A stretch of 64,000 nucleotides of DNA, taken from NCBI RefSeq assembly GCF_022201045.2, contig NC_068562.1:7608001-7672000 (forward strand), given 5' to 3'. Positions within the stretch are counted from its first letter, which is position 1, and each line of letters begins with the position of its first letter. Of the stretch, positions 11,041-22,431 are shown in pieces. The notes under the pieces are model-generated. The model saw nothing but the letters and a program-made list of their open reading frames with translations. It was not told the origin of the DNA and searched no databases. The DNA comes from Citrus sinensis. Taxonomy: Eukaryota; Streptophyta; Magnoliopsida; Sapindales; Rutaceae. Both the position numbers and the translations under genes were made by a program.

Positions 11041-14000
11041 TCAGTCAGATTCCAATCTAGAAATATACTTGTCATAGAATCTGGCCGCCCGTTCAAGATC
11101 TCCAAGCTCAGTATAACAATCTGCAATTGCACCATAAGCTTCAGTGCTTCCAGAGTACTCTCCTTCTCGCTCCGAGATTTGCAGAACCATAGAGTGGTAT
11201 TTAATGGCCTCCCGGTACTTGCCCTGCCTTTGCAGTGAGGCTCCTAAACAAAGGAAAATGAAATCAGGAAGAATTTGAATTAAATGTGCGGAGTTCTTGA
11301 GTAAGACTGCTAGAAGAACAGGGGCAAGTACATTCCACATGGATTATATATATAGCATTAACAAAAACAACCTAATGGACAGCCAACTAATCATCATCAC
11401 AGTGGAGGACATAACCTTTCTTTTTGTTTTGTTGTTTGGTTTTGTGTAAAGCCACAATCATTATTTAATACATCAATGTAAGGCAATGATTGACAAATGG
11501 ATAGAAACAAACCTAAACCTCTTGCAGCCTTCTTCTCCTCAATAGGATCCTTTACATTTTGAGCAAGCTCAAGAGCTGCTTTAAACTCTGTAAATGCCTT
11601 TTCTAAATCTTGATTCCTCAAGAAATTCTTCCCAGTTTTCAATCGAGAAAGCAGCTCTTCTTTCTTCGGATCAACAATCACTTCATCCTCTGGTATTCTA
11701 CTACCAACAGGAGCATAACTCAAGCTCGGGGCATATGACTCAATTTTAGCTTGCCTTCTAAGAGCTGCATTGATCTGGCGCAGCTGTTCATTCACTCGCT
11801 GTAATTCGCCTCTCCTTTGTCGTGCAAGCAACCCTGTAAAACAAACGCTCATTAACACAGTGAAAATGAACTGTACTCTAAATCTACACTTAACATGGTT
11901 ATGAGTGAACATCTTAAAAAGTAGAGATATAAAAGGAATCAACAAAATAAGGGATATCAGATTAATTGAAATGAAGGCTTCTTTCTCCTGGGTTACACAT
12001 CCACTTCAAACTAGAATTTCTATCATGGGTTAAGAAAGAGAAAATTTGACACTGCGCATGCAATACACAATTATGACTTTGGCATTGCAACATGCTGCCC
12101 CATAATTTGTGCCCCCAGATATACTTTTGCATGTGACTGTGTGAGTGACAAACTGGTGGCGTTGTACATCAATATTCGCTCATCTTCTTCCCCCTTTTAA
12201 GGTACTTAAAAATTGATAAAATGCATTTAACTATTATGCACATCAAGTAACTTGAGTACTTGACACTCGACTGTTAGCAGTAAAGATCGAGCAAGTTCGT
12301 GTAAAAAGCTTTCAAATGTTAGCAAAAAACACTTGGAAGTAACTATAGGGGTTCATAATACATTACCTCCAACAGTGGCCCCTATAAGGGCCACAAATAG
12401 CAGTAGAGGCATGTTGAAAAATGAGTTATCAGCCTCACATGTTTCAGCTAAAGCCTTAAAAGGTGTAGTCAGCATTAGGGTGTTTACCACAAGAAATGTC
12501 GTTGTTGTTGATCTCAATTGCACTTTTCCTTGCTGCAAGCAATAATCAGATCAATCAGATGGCAAGTTGCAGTAAAAATGAGATCAAAACAATCTTACAG
12601 TGCAGGAGCCAAAGAATCTTGTAGCCCAGACTATAAGAATTCCACTAGAAGTTCAGAAATGGAACAATTATTTTCTTTTACATCCCTTCCCCTGCTCATA
12701 CATGTAGCCATGCCGGTGTAGTTTAGAATTCAACAAAAAATCACTACATAGAATGCATCTAAGGCAGGGATAAGAGACATAACGATCCAGTCATAGATTT
12801 ATAGACATACAATATCCTGCCCAATGGAGGCTTTGAAGCAACAAATAGAGATTCGAACCAAAAGGTTCCACATTCTAGATAATGAATAGTTTCCAAACTT
12901 AAGTGAGCAGCAGCATTTGAAGAATTGTTAATTAGCTATCCCGAAGATTTTACAATAACAATTTTTTTAATTTTATTTATTTTGTTTTCTAAATCAGTTT
13001 GACCATTTGAGCAGACAATCAGACAAGAAGAAAGTAAATGTTGAAGAAACAAAACAATTACTTTGAAGCTTACCCTGGGGAACTCACCATCCTACCTGAT
13101 GTGCTGGTAATCCTTCCAATAGAATGTCACAAAGTTGTTGCATTTTGCCGATGCCTCGACTTCCTTCTGACTTGAGGCACCTACCGAACCTCAGATGTCT
13201 GGCTCTGCTGCTACTAGAAGCATTTGTAAAAGATGATGCAAACTTTTCCAATTTATGAAGAAGAGAAGCCAACTTCCCTGGTTCAGTAAAAGAACTCGCT
13301 TCAATTAGAGTCAGTTAAAATGCAACAAGATGGCGAACAAATTTATCCAAAATTTTCCCTCCCTGAGTACTCTTTATCTATTTTATGAACCCATACTAAG
13401 AAATCCTAATATATGAACAACTACTCAATGATCTCGCATTTGATTATTCTCACTTATGTGGTTTTGTTCTAATCTTAGTTTTGAGGTTCCCACACAAAGT
13501 TCTTGAAATATCATGAAATCACAATGGTTACCTGTAGTATCAATTTTTTTTTTTCAACATATCTTCAGATAAAAAGGGGGTGGAGGAAAATCACATTTAG
13601 AAAACCTCCTTTATTGCTACAACTAAACCAAAGTTTCAATTTTAGCCATGGCCTTTTACGATATAGGCAAAAACAACACATTTTGCACATTAAATATTAT
13701 AAACTGAACTGAAGTAACAACAGCACTATCTAATCTGTATCCTAGCAGCAAAAACATATAACGTTTTAGAAAATTACTCAGAAAGTATTAACTTTTATTT
13801 CCCATTAAAAGAAAATTACTGAAAAGAAGCACGTACATTATGAACAATTTGAGTTAACAAATAAAAGTTGGGAGCCTTAAGGAACTATCGAGCTAAAATT
13901 ACAAGACAAAAGGCGCATAACTTTCGAGTATTGAGAGAACAAAGCTTGTAAATGTACAAGGGTTCTAACCGCTGACGTGGGTTTTGTCGGAGAAATGATC

Positions 14001-14066
14001 GGGCGGTGGAGATCGCACGGAACTTGGGCGGGTGAGGATGGACGAACAACGTAGCATCACGGCCAT
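11041..14066 (-). CDS. FLU: FLU, TPR repressor of tetrapyrrole biosynthesis (chloroplast)
   Basis: Five exons on the minus strand (14066-13970, 13277-13096, 12532-12367, 11833-11513, 11243-11041) give 322 residues and all phases close; Arabidopsis FLU is about 316. The first 120 residues are Ser/Arg-rich and act as a plastid transit region. Residues 134-151 (MPLLLFVALIGATVGG) form the membrane anchor, followed by a basic coiled coil (ARQRRGELQRVNEQLRQINA) and TPR repeats from about 195 to the end (ASLQRQGKYREAIKYHSMVL, AYGAIADCYTELGDLERAA). In the known family FLU is a plastid membrane protein that binds glutamyl-tRNA reductase and stops 5-aminolevulinate synthesis in the dark. It is convergent with UBP1. 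Confidence 0.94.
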
Positions 14067-14254
14067 TGGTTTGCTGGATAAAACGTTACTATGGGCTTTT
14101 GGTCTGGATTTTTAATATGGACAACGTTTATATTTTATTACGCCTCGATTTCTAATAAATTACATTCATGCCATTTTTCTTTTTTCTTTTTTTACACACT
14201 CTTCTCTCTCTCTCTCTCAAGTTTCGACTTCAGTACTAATACTATTATACTAAT

Positions 14255-14298
14255 ACTTAAACGGCGTCGTAAAGTTACTTAAACGACGTCGTAAAGTT
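14255..14298. promoter_or_regulatory. Duplicated 22-bp element with GACGTC palindrome, FLU promoter
   Basis: Two head-to-tail 22-bp units differ by one base (ACGGCGTCGT against ACGACGTCGT). The second creates a 10-bp palindrome with a GACGTC core, a bZIP-type C-box. It lies about 190-230 bp upstream of the FLU start codon. Role as a binding site is inference. Confidence 0.45.
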
Positions 14299-14341
14299 TC
14301 AGCAGCCGTTCAGAAGTTTGCTTTTAGGGGGTTATTATTAT

Positions 14342-14543
14342 GAGTAATAATACAGTTATAAATTCTTGTACAAATTTATTTTGTACAAACTGATGTGGCA
14401 TGATAAGATTGGTTGAATGAAAATATAAAATAATAAAAACAAATCATGTGGGCAAAGTGATATTTAATTCAACCAATCTTATCATGCCACATCAATTTGT
14501 ACAAAATAAATTTGTACAAGAGTTTGTGGTTATATCATTACTC
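14342..14543. mobile_element. MITE with long terminal inverted repeats (Mutator-like)
   Basis: A 202-bp element with inverted ends about 75-80 bp long: GAGTAATAATAC at the left, GATATCATTACTC-like sequence at the right, and inner arms sharing TGATGTGGCATGATAAGATT. It is flanked by TATTATTAT on both sides, a possible 9-bp target duplication as made by Mutator-like transposases; the simple-sequence context makes that call tentative. Confidence 0.75.
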
Positions 14544-16716
14544 TATTATTATTGTTAGGGTATATTTACTCGAACCTCTAGAATTAACAACACTCTTACG
14601 AGCATGTATTAAGCATGTGAAATATCATAATACAATAAACACACAGACAGCAATTTATTATTTATATAACATGTACATAGCATATTGTATACACTTAACA
14701 TGATATATAAAATAAAAAAAAAACAATTACAAGTGTCACGAATGTAATTAAGCAAATATACATGTGATGTAGGCAATAATTAAAAGATAAAAGAGAAAAA
14801 TTAGGGGGAAAAAATAAATAAATAAATCAGGCATCAGTAACTCCACGTCCTAACCACCGCATACAGTTCGCCACCCACCATTGTTGATTTCACAGCATCA
14901 GATATTAAAGTGATTATCTTCGTATAACAAATTTACTGCAGCCAAGCATCTGTTGCTACGAATGAAGATATTATTCAACAAGACCTCCATGTACAAACAA
15001 GAAAATGTTACTGCTGTGCTGGGTAGATTAACAATCGCATTGTACGAATTAACTCGGTAGCATATAGGGATGGCAAGGCCAGGGATTGTCATCCCCGAGC
15101 TTGGCATGAAAAATAAATCGAAAAAAATGTGTAAAGTTTAATCCCAACCTAATTGATTTTAGGGGACATAATAAAAACATGTTTAATTCTAATTTAATTG
15201 ATTTCAATAGATATATACACACGCACAAAAAAAAAAAAAAATTCATAGTTTAAATAAGATATACCCACAGGTAATAACAATGGGTTGAGAATTGTCATTC
15301 TCAAGCTTAGACTAAAGATTAACTGAAAAAGAAAGAGATCGATTTTTATCTTATTAATTTTTTAGGATAGGCTCGAATCACTCTAGCCTTGATCCTTTTA
15401 GAAATTAAATGACCTTTATTGCTGCATTGTCGGATTAAGCTTAATATTCATTAATATAATCAATAGATTAATTGTTACACCTAGAAGAATGTTTATTGAG
15501 ATTTTAGACACTTATTTTCAAGTTATATTAGTTATAGGGTCATTCTATGATACCGTGATTAAAGTTACGGCATTAATATCGTAATTAAATATAATTTATG
15601 TAAATAAAATATAAAACTTGTAAATTTAACGATTTGATTTGAGTACTCTTAAGCTTTTAACGATCTTTTTTTTTCATGTGTTATGTAGTAATAGTTTATG
15701 GATATGATTTAATTTTTTTATATTTTAAATTTATTAACCGCATGAATTTTTGTTTGACAGAAGTTCCGATCAAGAGATGATCTAATATTTTATTATTAAG
15801 TATCGACAAGCTGGTTGAACTTGAAGGTGATTATCTTGGTTAAATTTTATAACTAATTTTTCGTTGGGTGACATGATTCTTATACACCCATTAGGTGATT
15901 TTATATTTCATTCATCATTAGTTTAAGAAAACAGATTGTTTAAAATAAAAATAAAAAGACGTACATGAATATGCTAGATTAGGTCAATTATGGCACCCAT
16001 ATTAAGATCAACAATAAAGATTTTAGGTTAGTAAGACTAGGGAAAGGTCTCAATTAACTAAATAGATCGAAATTGAAAATGTGAAGCAGTATATGAAGAG
16101 CAAAATTATAACAGTAAAAATAATTAATAATTGGGATGGAATTATAGAAATAGGGGGGGGGGGGGGAAATTCCCCCATCCGGATTAAACACAACAGGGAC
16201 CTGTGTAACAACAAAATAATACTTGTGTTCTTCAGCATATTCTATAGCATATAAAACTTGTATTGGTCCTTTGAAGATGCTAAAATTACAAAATTTAGCA
16301 ATTTTCTTTAAATTATAATTTGCGGCATTGTGATTACAAATATTAAAAAAGTAAAAACAAGAGACCATTTCATTACGAATGTTGGCACATCAGCCGTGTG
16401 AATAGCTTTTGGTGGTGACTTTGACAGCTGTGAGGCGACGAGGCGACAAGGAACAAGCACCGGCGAGTGCGAACAAGCAGCGGTGGAAGCGGCATGCGAA
16501 GGACCAGGCAGGCTGCAGGAAGCAGAAGAAGCTTCGCGACGGCAAGTGCATTTGTTAATAAAAGCTGAAATATGGAAACAATCCAATTGCTGGGAAATGG
16601 GCTGTCAAATGCATTTTCCGTTTCTTTATTTTCGTAAAACGCAAAATGTTCAGCCAAGAACGGTACCAAACGCATAGAGCCAACTTGAAATTAACTAGGC
16701 GAATTGGAGTTACTAA

Positions 16717-16885
16717 GGATGCGTTTGGGATTGAAGTGCCGTAACTTTTAAGTTACAACTGATGTGAAAAAAAAACTATAACTATGAAATAAAAGTAAAA
16801 AATCATAACAATATACCTTCTAAGCTATAGTAGATAATGTTTATCAAAGATTTTAGTGCGTCCAACCTCAATCCCAAACGCATCC
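16717..16885. mobile_element. Tourist-like MITE (PIF/Harbinger type)
   Basis: A 169-bp element begins GGATGCGTTTGGGATTGA and ends with the near reverse complement TCAATCCCAAACGCATCC, flanked by TAA on each side. The 3-bp TAA duplication and GG...CC ends fit PIF/Harbinger non-autonomous elements. It has no coding capacity. Confidence 0.75.
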
Positions 16886-17064
16886 TAACATAATTGAAGA
16901 CTAATCCAAAACAAACAAAACTGCAGCAGATAAGTATCATTAGCCTAATTTGACTGCAAGCAATGCTTACTGAGGCCGAAGGAATGATCCATTAGCTCTG
17001 TTAATTCCTTCCCACTTGCAGCAAGAGCAAACATCTCAAGAAGCATGGGTACCCCTAATAATAA

Positions 17065-20000
17065 TCAGTAATGATCCTCCTGCATTAAAAAAGAAAGTGT
17101 TACTTAAACTGGAAATTTAATATATGCGTGTGCGCGCGCGCGCCCCGGTGTGTGTATATATTAATTATCATGCATACCTGTGAAGAGGAAGACCATTGAT
17201 TCATTCTTACATAAACATTTATACCTAAGACTCGTTCAATGTCCGCAACGGATCCAAAAGTTGATGGCATATTTGTCAATAAGAATTCTCTCAAGGAGCT
17301 GGTAACGTGTTTCAACCCTGTTGGAAGTACAAGATAGCCACAGCTCCTGATTTCTAATTGTCTAAGGCAAGGCATGGCTCCTTCTTTAATCCTCCATTGG
17401 CGCAGCCTATTCAGCTTCCACAGTTTCAAAACTAGGAGCTTAGGAAATTCGCCAGAGGAACATGACATTTCTTCACCCATATAAGACCCACCGAAAAGCC
17501 TCAGGATTTTCAGCTGCCTCAACCGTCCTAGTATTGGCATTGGATCGTACTCTAGCCTCAACTGCGACAGAGTTAGAGTCACCACGTTTGGAGGAAAGGA
17601 CCGATCACCAATTACTGAATTTGGAGGTAAATGTCCTGACAAATACAGCTTCTGTAGCTTGTAATGCTCGGCCATTTCCAATAATGGGAGGTACGAAGGA
17701 GTTTCACATATCAACTTTAACGAATGAAGCTCAGACAGCTGAAGAACAGAACCAATTATTTCCTTTTTCAGGGACGTGGATGTTGTTGAGCTGCATTTCA
17801 GCCCCAGCTTTCTAAGAGATGTCAATCTTCGGAAGTAGTCTAATGATTGAACTTCGTCTGCTTTGATGCATAACCCCCACAAAGTTTGCAGGCTGGTTTC
17901 CCACTTTACAAACTGAGGGTGTCTGAATACATTGGTTGCCAAAAAAATCCAGTTCAGATAGAGATGTCTCGATGGCCAGAAGGCATAGGGCAAACGCTGT
18001 ACCTTGGTGTGACTCACATCCAATGTCGCTAAACAAAATAATATGGGCGTAGAATCTGGAAGTGAATCTATAAAAGTTGATCTCAGGCCTAGGTACTCTA
18101 AGAATGGCAGTCGTCCTAGTGCATTATTATTGGTCAACATAGGTTTGTATACGCCTTCAAGATCAAGCACCTTCAGCATTCCTAATCTTCTTTTGGAGAT
18201 ACACTTGCCAAGTATTATACCAATTTGTTTCGCAGGAGTGCCGCGTATCCGGCTGTCAAAAACTAGGTAAGAATGGAGGCGCCAACTGAGAAGAGATGAA
18301 TAGGGAAAGCTGTTGCTGCCTAGGTTGGCTGCAAGCCGTCGAACTGCAAACTTTGGTAAACTTTTGGCGGATGAATTGAGTCGTTGAGGATGATGATGAT
18401 GATACAAGAATCCTATATCCTCTGCTTTTGGACGGAGGATATCATATAGAACTCCAGGCATGCAACATGTCTTCGGGCTTCCATCTAATCTCCATCTTAT
18501 TACTTGAATCATGTGTCTAGTGACAAGTTCTTCAAGGTACATCTCAGCCAAATCTTCCTCAGAGGTGATCAAATCTAAATCCGGGGGCGCGAATCCTTCA
18601 GCACACCAAAGATGAATCAACCTCCTCACAGGAATTTCATACTCTCTGGGGAATAGCCCCATATAAAGGATACATGGCTTAACCTGCGCAGGAAGGTCTT
18701 GATAGCATAAGGCTACTAAGTTGTCTCCATTTGCACGCTCAATGACTTTTGACCACTCTTCATAACTTGGTTGTTTGGTAGATAGCAGACCAGCCAGCAG
18801 GACTACTCGTAATGGTAAACCATCACAAATGTTCAGGATTTGCTTCTTGAGTTTAATCAGCTCTGAAGATCTAGATTGCAAGACATCTTCTGCTATACGT
18901 GCTTTCTTCAAAAACAATTCCCAGCTCTCATTGTTGCCTAATCCAGGAACATGAAGAGTTGAAAATGCGGCTCCAAGTGGTTCAACAAAATCTTCTGTGG
19001 AACTAGTGGTTATGATTATTTTGCCACACTGAGTAAAGGAACAAAGTTTGCCGAGGAAAGAATCCCAAACTTGAGATTTCTGGTGCTCGGCATTCTCCAT
19101 CACAATTAGAAACGTTGAATCGTCTAAAGCTTGAGTGATTCTCCACATCAATTCCTCTGCCGAAAGTGTTGCTTCCACCTTCAACAAGGATTCATCGATT
19201 TGTTTTAGTATGTCAGCCAAGACATCTCTATCTTCCACCATACTCATGATGGGTATATGAACCCAGGCTCGTTTGGTAAAATGGCGCTTCACATAAACTC
19301 TATTGTAAACAATTCTTGCTAAAGTTGTTTTTCCCGAGCCTGCCTTGCCAATCAGTGCAATAACTTGAGTAGTAGTAGTAGTAGTACTAGAAGACTGACA
19401 CCGACCGCTTTCTTCTTCTTCATTGGACAGAGCATCACCGCCGCCCTCTTGTTCTGGGATTGGCAGCTCTGTAATCTCTTCACCGCTCGATCGAGCATAT
19501 TCGTATCCATCCACGATCTTTTTAGTGGACACATCAGCATCATTAATGCCGTGGTGTTCTGGAATTAACACATGTAGCAACTCCTTCACTTGTCGTTCCA
19601 GACCTAAAACGTCTGTCTCGTCTTCTGCACAAAAATAATCTGAAATTCTTGCCCAACGCTGCTGCTGACTTCTATGGGTACTGTAGCCTCCTTGGTAAGG
19701 GCTAAAACTTGGGCCAGTATCGTTGACCTCGACCAGTTGCTGCTGATGCTCATAGGAGGAGGAGGAGGAGGAGGAGGAGCCCCTGATTTCGAGTTCGCGC
19801 TTGAATTTGTTCATCCCGAAGCTGAATAAAGACCGTAAACGTAAATTCTCAAAGCTTGAGAAAGGGAAAGTAGTGACCGTAAGAATGGTTACCCAGACAG
19901 GGTCAATTCTCCACATCTGGCACACTTCCTCTCTTATGGCCAAGCTGTTGATGGCATCCTGTGCAGAGTAAAACGCTTGCATAAAACGGGCTTCATCATC

Positions 20001-20186
20001 AGCGGCCTCTCCTCCTGCTGAGGAATCCAAGCATGGCTTCTTGTTCTTGATCAACAATTGGAGACTTTCAATAGCTTTCAGTACTCGTTTTTGAGTCCAC
20101 GAACTTATCGTTGCTCCTTCGTCTGCAGCAGGGAACAGAGTTTTAAGTTTCACTATCAAAAGGGACACTGAAGCTTCAGCATCCAT
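17065..20186 (-). CDS. CC-NB-LRR disease resistance-like protein, degenerate NB motifs
   Basis: One 3.0-kb exon (20186-17178) plus a tiny terminal exon (17079-17065, encoding EDHY and stop) give about 1007 residues; reading on without the intron adds an unrelated low-complexity tail. Order: an N-terminal region with an unusual Ser run (about 136-143), P-loop GKAGSGKTTLA (280-290), kinase-2 region FLIVMENAEH (359-368), GKIIITTSS (388-396), GLPL (455-458), CCMPGVLYD (574-582) and leucine-rich repeats from about 610 to 980. It belongs to the plant RPP8/RPP13-like intracellular immune receptors. The P-loop is intact, but kinase-2 lacks the usual aspartate pair and the MHD position reads MPG. It may be a sensor-type or inactive receptor. 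A partial copy lies upstream. Confidence 0.85.
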
Positions 20187-21266
20187 GGATTAGAAACCAG
20201 GCCAATCAATAAAATAAAACAAAATTACGTGTTTTAAGCTGTATTTCAGAGAAGAAAATTGATGATCTCATGTATGAATGAAAATAGAAGAAGAAGAAGA
20301 TATAATTTCCCCGTGAAGAGTTTTATTTTCAATTTTTTCACTTGAGTAACATCATTAACTTATCACTTTCACTTAAAAAGTTATCTACAGTTTCTGCTTG
20401 CCTTTGTGGCTTTTTAAATTTGGACAAATAATACTGCCGAGTTGTTAAAGGTGCGTTTGGTTTTTGGCTGTTCAAAACAAACATTATTTTACATTTATGT
20501 GCATTGTGCGCACATACTTCCATTTATTCTTCGTCTTTATCTCTATCTTTTCTCTATGGCCATTAGCCAATGTGTTTAAAATCTATTGGAAATCTATCAT
20601 TATCACTTATCAACCCTAAACCCTAAGAAATTATTAAAGTATAGAACAAAAACCGAAGTGAATTAGTGATCATCATTTTCTCAACCACAAGTTTTTTTTT
20701 TTGGCTTGATAATTTATTTACCCACTAAGATATTTTCATAAAAGACTTTTTAACCTTTTTTTTCCCCTTATATTTTTTTTTCATCTCTTGGATGAGACTC
20801 AATCGGAATTTGACTGTACAGATTCCGACATACAATCATTATATTATCATTATTAGTTAATTATTGTTATTTGTCATCATCGTTGGCTTACAAATTGCCC
20901 CTTATTTAATTAATTATTTGCAATGATTTTTTGCATTTGATGTTCATTCTTGTCACCTTCCCCATTCATTTCTCACTATTTCAATATTTATTTATTATCA
21001 GTTTCAAAAAGAAAAAATGAATATTCATATTTATTTGTTTATTTTCTAGTTTAATTATTGTTCTTTCTGCTGAAACGTTCCCACGTTTTTAATGCTATAT
21101 GATGAATTGAGGAGAGAGTAGTTTGATGAGATGTAGTGAAAAAATTGTGCACAAAGCGGCTTTCAGCAGTTCTTAGCAACTGCTAGAGATACTTATCCAT
21201 CTAATGCAATGAACATGACTGGGGCTTTGATTGTAAAGAATTGGAATCATCATCGAACTGGAAAAT
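20187..21266. other. Region between the NLR gene and its truncated copy
   Basis: The first 150 bp are the NLR promoter/5' UTR, which is shared with the truncated copy. The rest is AT-rich with poly-T tracts near 20690 and 20757; no gene is seen. Confidence 0.4.
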
Positions 21267-21909
21267 TCAGTATAATCTGTGAATTAACACATGTAGCAAC
21301 TCCTTCACTTGTCGTTCCAGACCTAAAACGTCTGTCTCGTCTTCTGCACAAAAATAATCTGAAATTCTTGCCCAGCGCTGCTGCTGCTGCTGACTTCTAT
21401 GGGTACTGTAGCCTCCTTGGTAAGGGCTCAAACTTGGGCCAGTATCGTTGACCTCGACCAGTTGCTGCTGATGCTCATAGGAGAAGGAGGAGGAGGAGGA
21501 GCCCCTGATTTCGAGTTCGCGCTTGAATTTGTTCATCCCGAAGCTGAATAAAGACCGTAAACGTAAATTCTCAAAGCTTGAGAAAAGGGAAAGTAGTGAC
21601 CGTAAGAATGGTTACCCAGACAGGTTCAATTCTCCACATCTGGCACACTTCCTCTCTTATGGCCAAGCTGTTGATGGCATCCTGTGCAGAGTAAAACGCT
21701 TGCATAAAACGGGCTTCATCATCAGCGGCCTCTCCTCCTGCGGAGGAATCCAAGCACGGCTTCTTGTTCTTGATCAACAATTGGAGACTTTCAATAGCTT
21801 TCAGTACTCGTTTTTGAGTCCACGAACTTATCGTTGCTCCTTCGTCTGCAGCAGGGAACAGAGTTTTAAGTTTCACCATCAAAAGGGACACTGAAGCTTC
21901 AGCATCCAT
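21267..21909 (-). pseudogene. Truncated, frameshifted copy of the NLR 5' end
   Basis: It starts with MDAEASVSLL as in the full gene and covers only the first 200 or so residues (the N-terminal region up to LGLERQVKELLHVLI). Relative to the full copy, one extra A in a short A-run near 21582-21586 shifts the frame, so translation stops after 112 residues (ending FPFLKL). The remainder reopens as a second frame of 89 residues. Substitutions are few (I to M, D to E), Ser- and Gln-run lengths differ, and there is no NB or LRR part. The truncation point is at 21281. Confidence 0.85.
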
Positions 21910-22007
21910 GGATTAGAAACCAGGCCAATCAATAAAATAAAACAAAATTACGTGTTTTAACTTTTAAGCTGTATTTCCCCGTGGAGAGTTTTATTTTCAA
22001 TTTTTTT
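21281..22007. repeat. Segmental duplication of 19562-20338 (NLR 5' part and promoter)
   Basis: Similarity starts abruptly at GAATTAACACATGTAGCAAC in both copies and ends after TTTTATTTTCAATTTTTT. The copy lacks about 60 bp of the original promoter (a GAAGAAGAAG-rich stretch). It lies in the same orientation about 1 kb upstream of the source gene. Confidence 0.85.
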
Positions 22008-22431
22008 CGAATTATTCTTAAAGCAAAGGGACTCTGCAAGTGGCCGACACTTTTTGTTTTGTTTTTACGTGGCGGGGGTGGATAAAAAGTAACAAATTTT
22101 CTCTCACAACAGCGACAACGCTGAATAAAATATTTTTCCATGCTCAAAAGCGATGCCGTATGTTATGTAAAAACAAAAATAACCATTCAATTTTTTTCCC
22201 ACAGCGAAGAAAGAAAATCCAAAATACCTCTGCTCTCGTTCTCTCACAATTAGGCACTGCAACTTGGTTAACAGGGGGATGCATGCTGGATATATCTGGA
22301 AGCAATATCACCAATGATTCCGACAAGTATGTATCTGCTTCTTTCCTTCTTTTTTCTTGATAACACTGCAAGAAAACTATGGAATCTACAAGAGTGAGTC
22401 AACGGGAAAAGAATCGGTTGATAATTTCAAT
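22008..22431. other. Upstream region of the DUF4220 gene
   Basis: AT-rich DNA with no confident coding region; it may include a 5' UTR exon. A donor-like GTATGT follows GACAA at 22327. Confidence 0.3.

Larger units (their letters stand above)
14067..17064. other. AT-rich intergenic region upstream of FLU
   Basis: It contains the FLU promoter with a CT microsatellite (14207-14219) and a duplicated ACGT-type motif, two MITEs, a G-run near 16153-16166 and a short GC-rich island (about 16425-16560) with GAGGCGACGAGGCGACA. Open frames in the island have no recognisable domain. Otherwise nothing is seen. Confidence 0.5.

Noticed and set aside
16373-16677. Open frames on both strands in a GC-rich patch
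   Set aside because: No recognisable domain, initiation or splice support; kept only as a composition anomaly.
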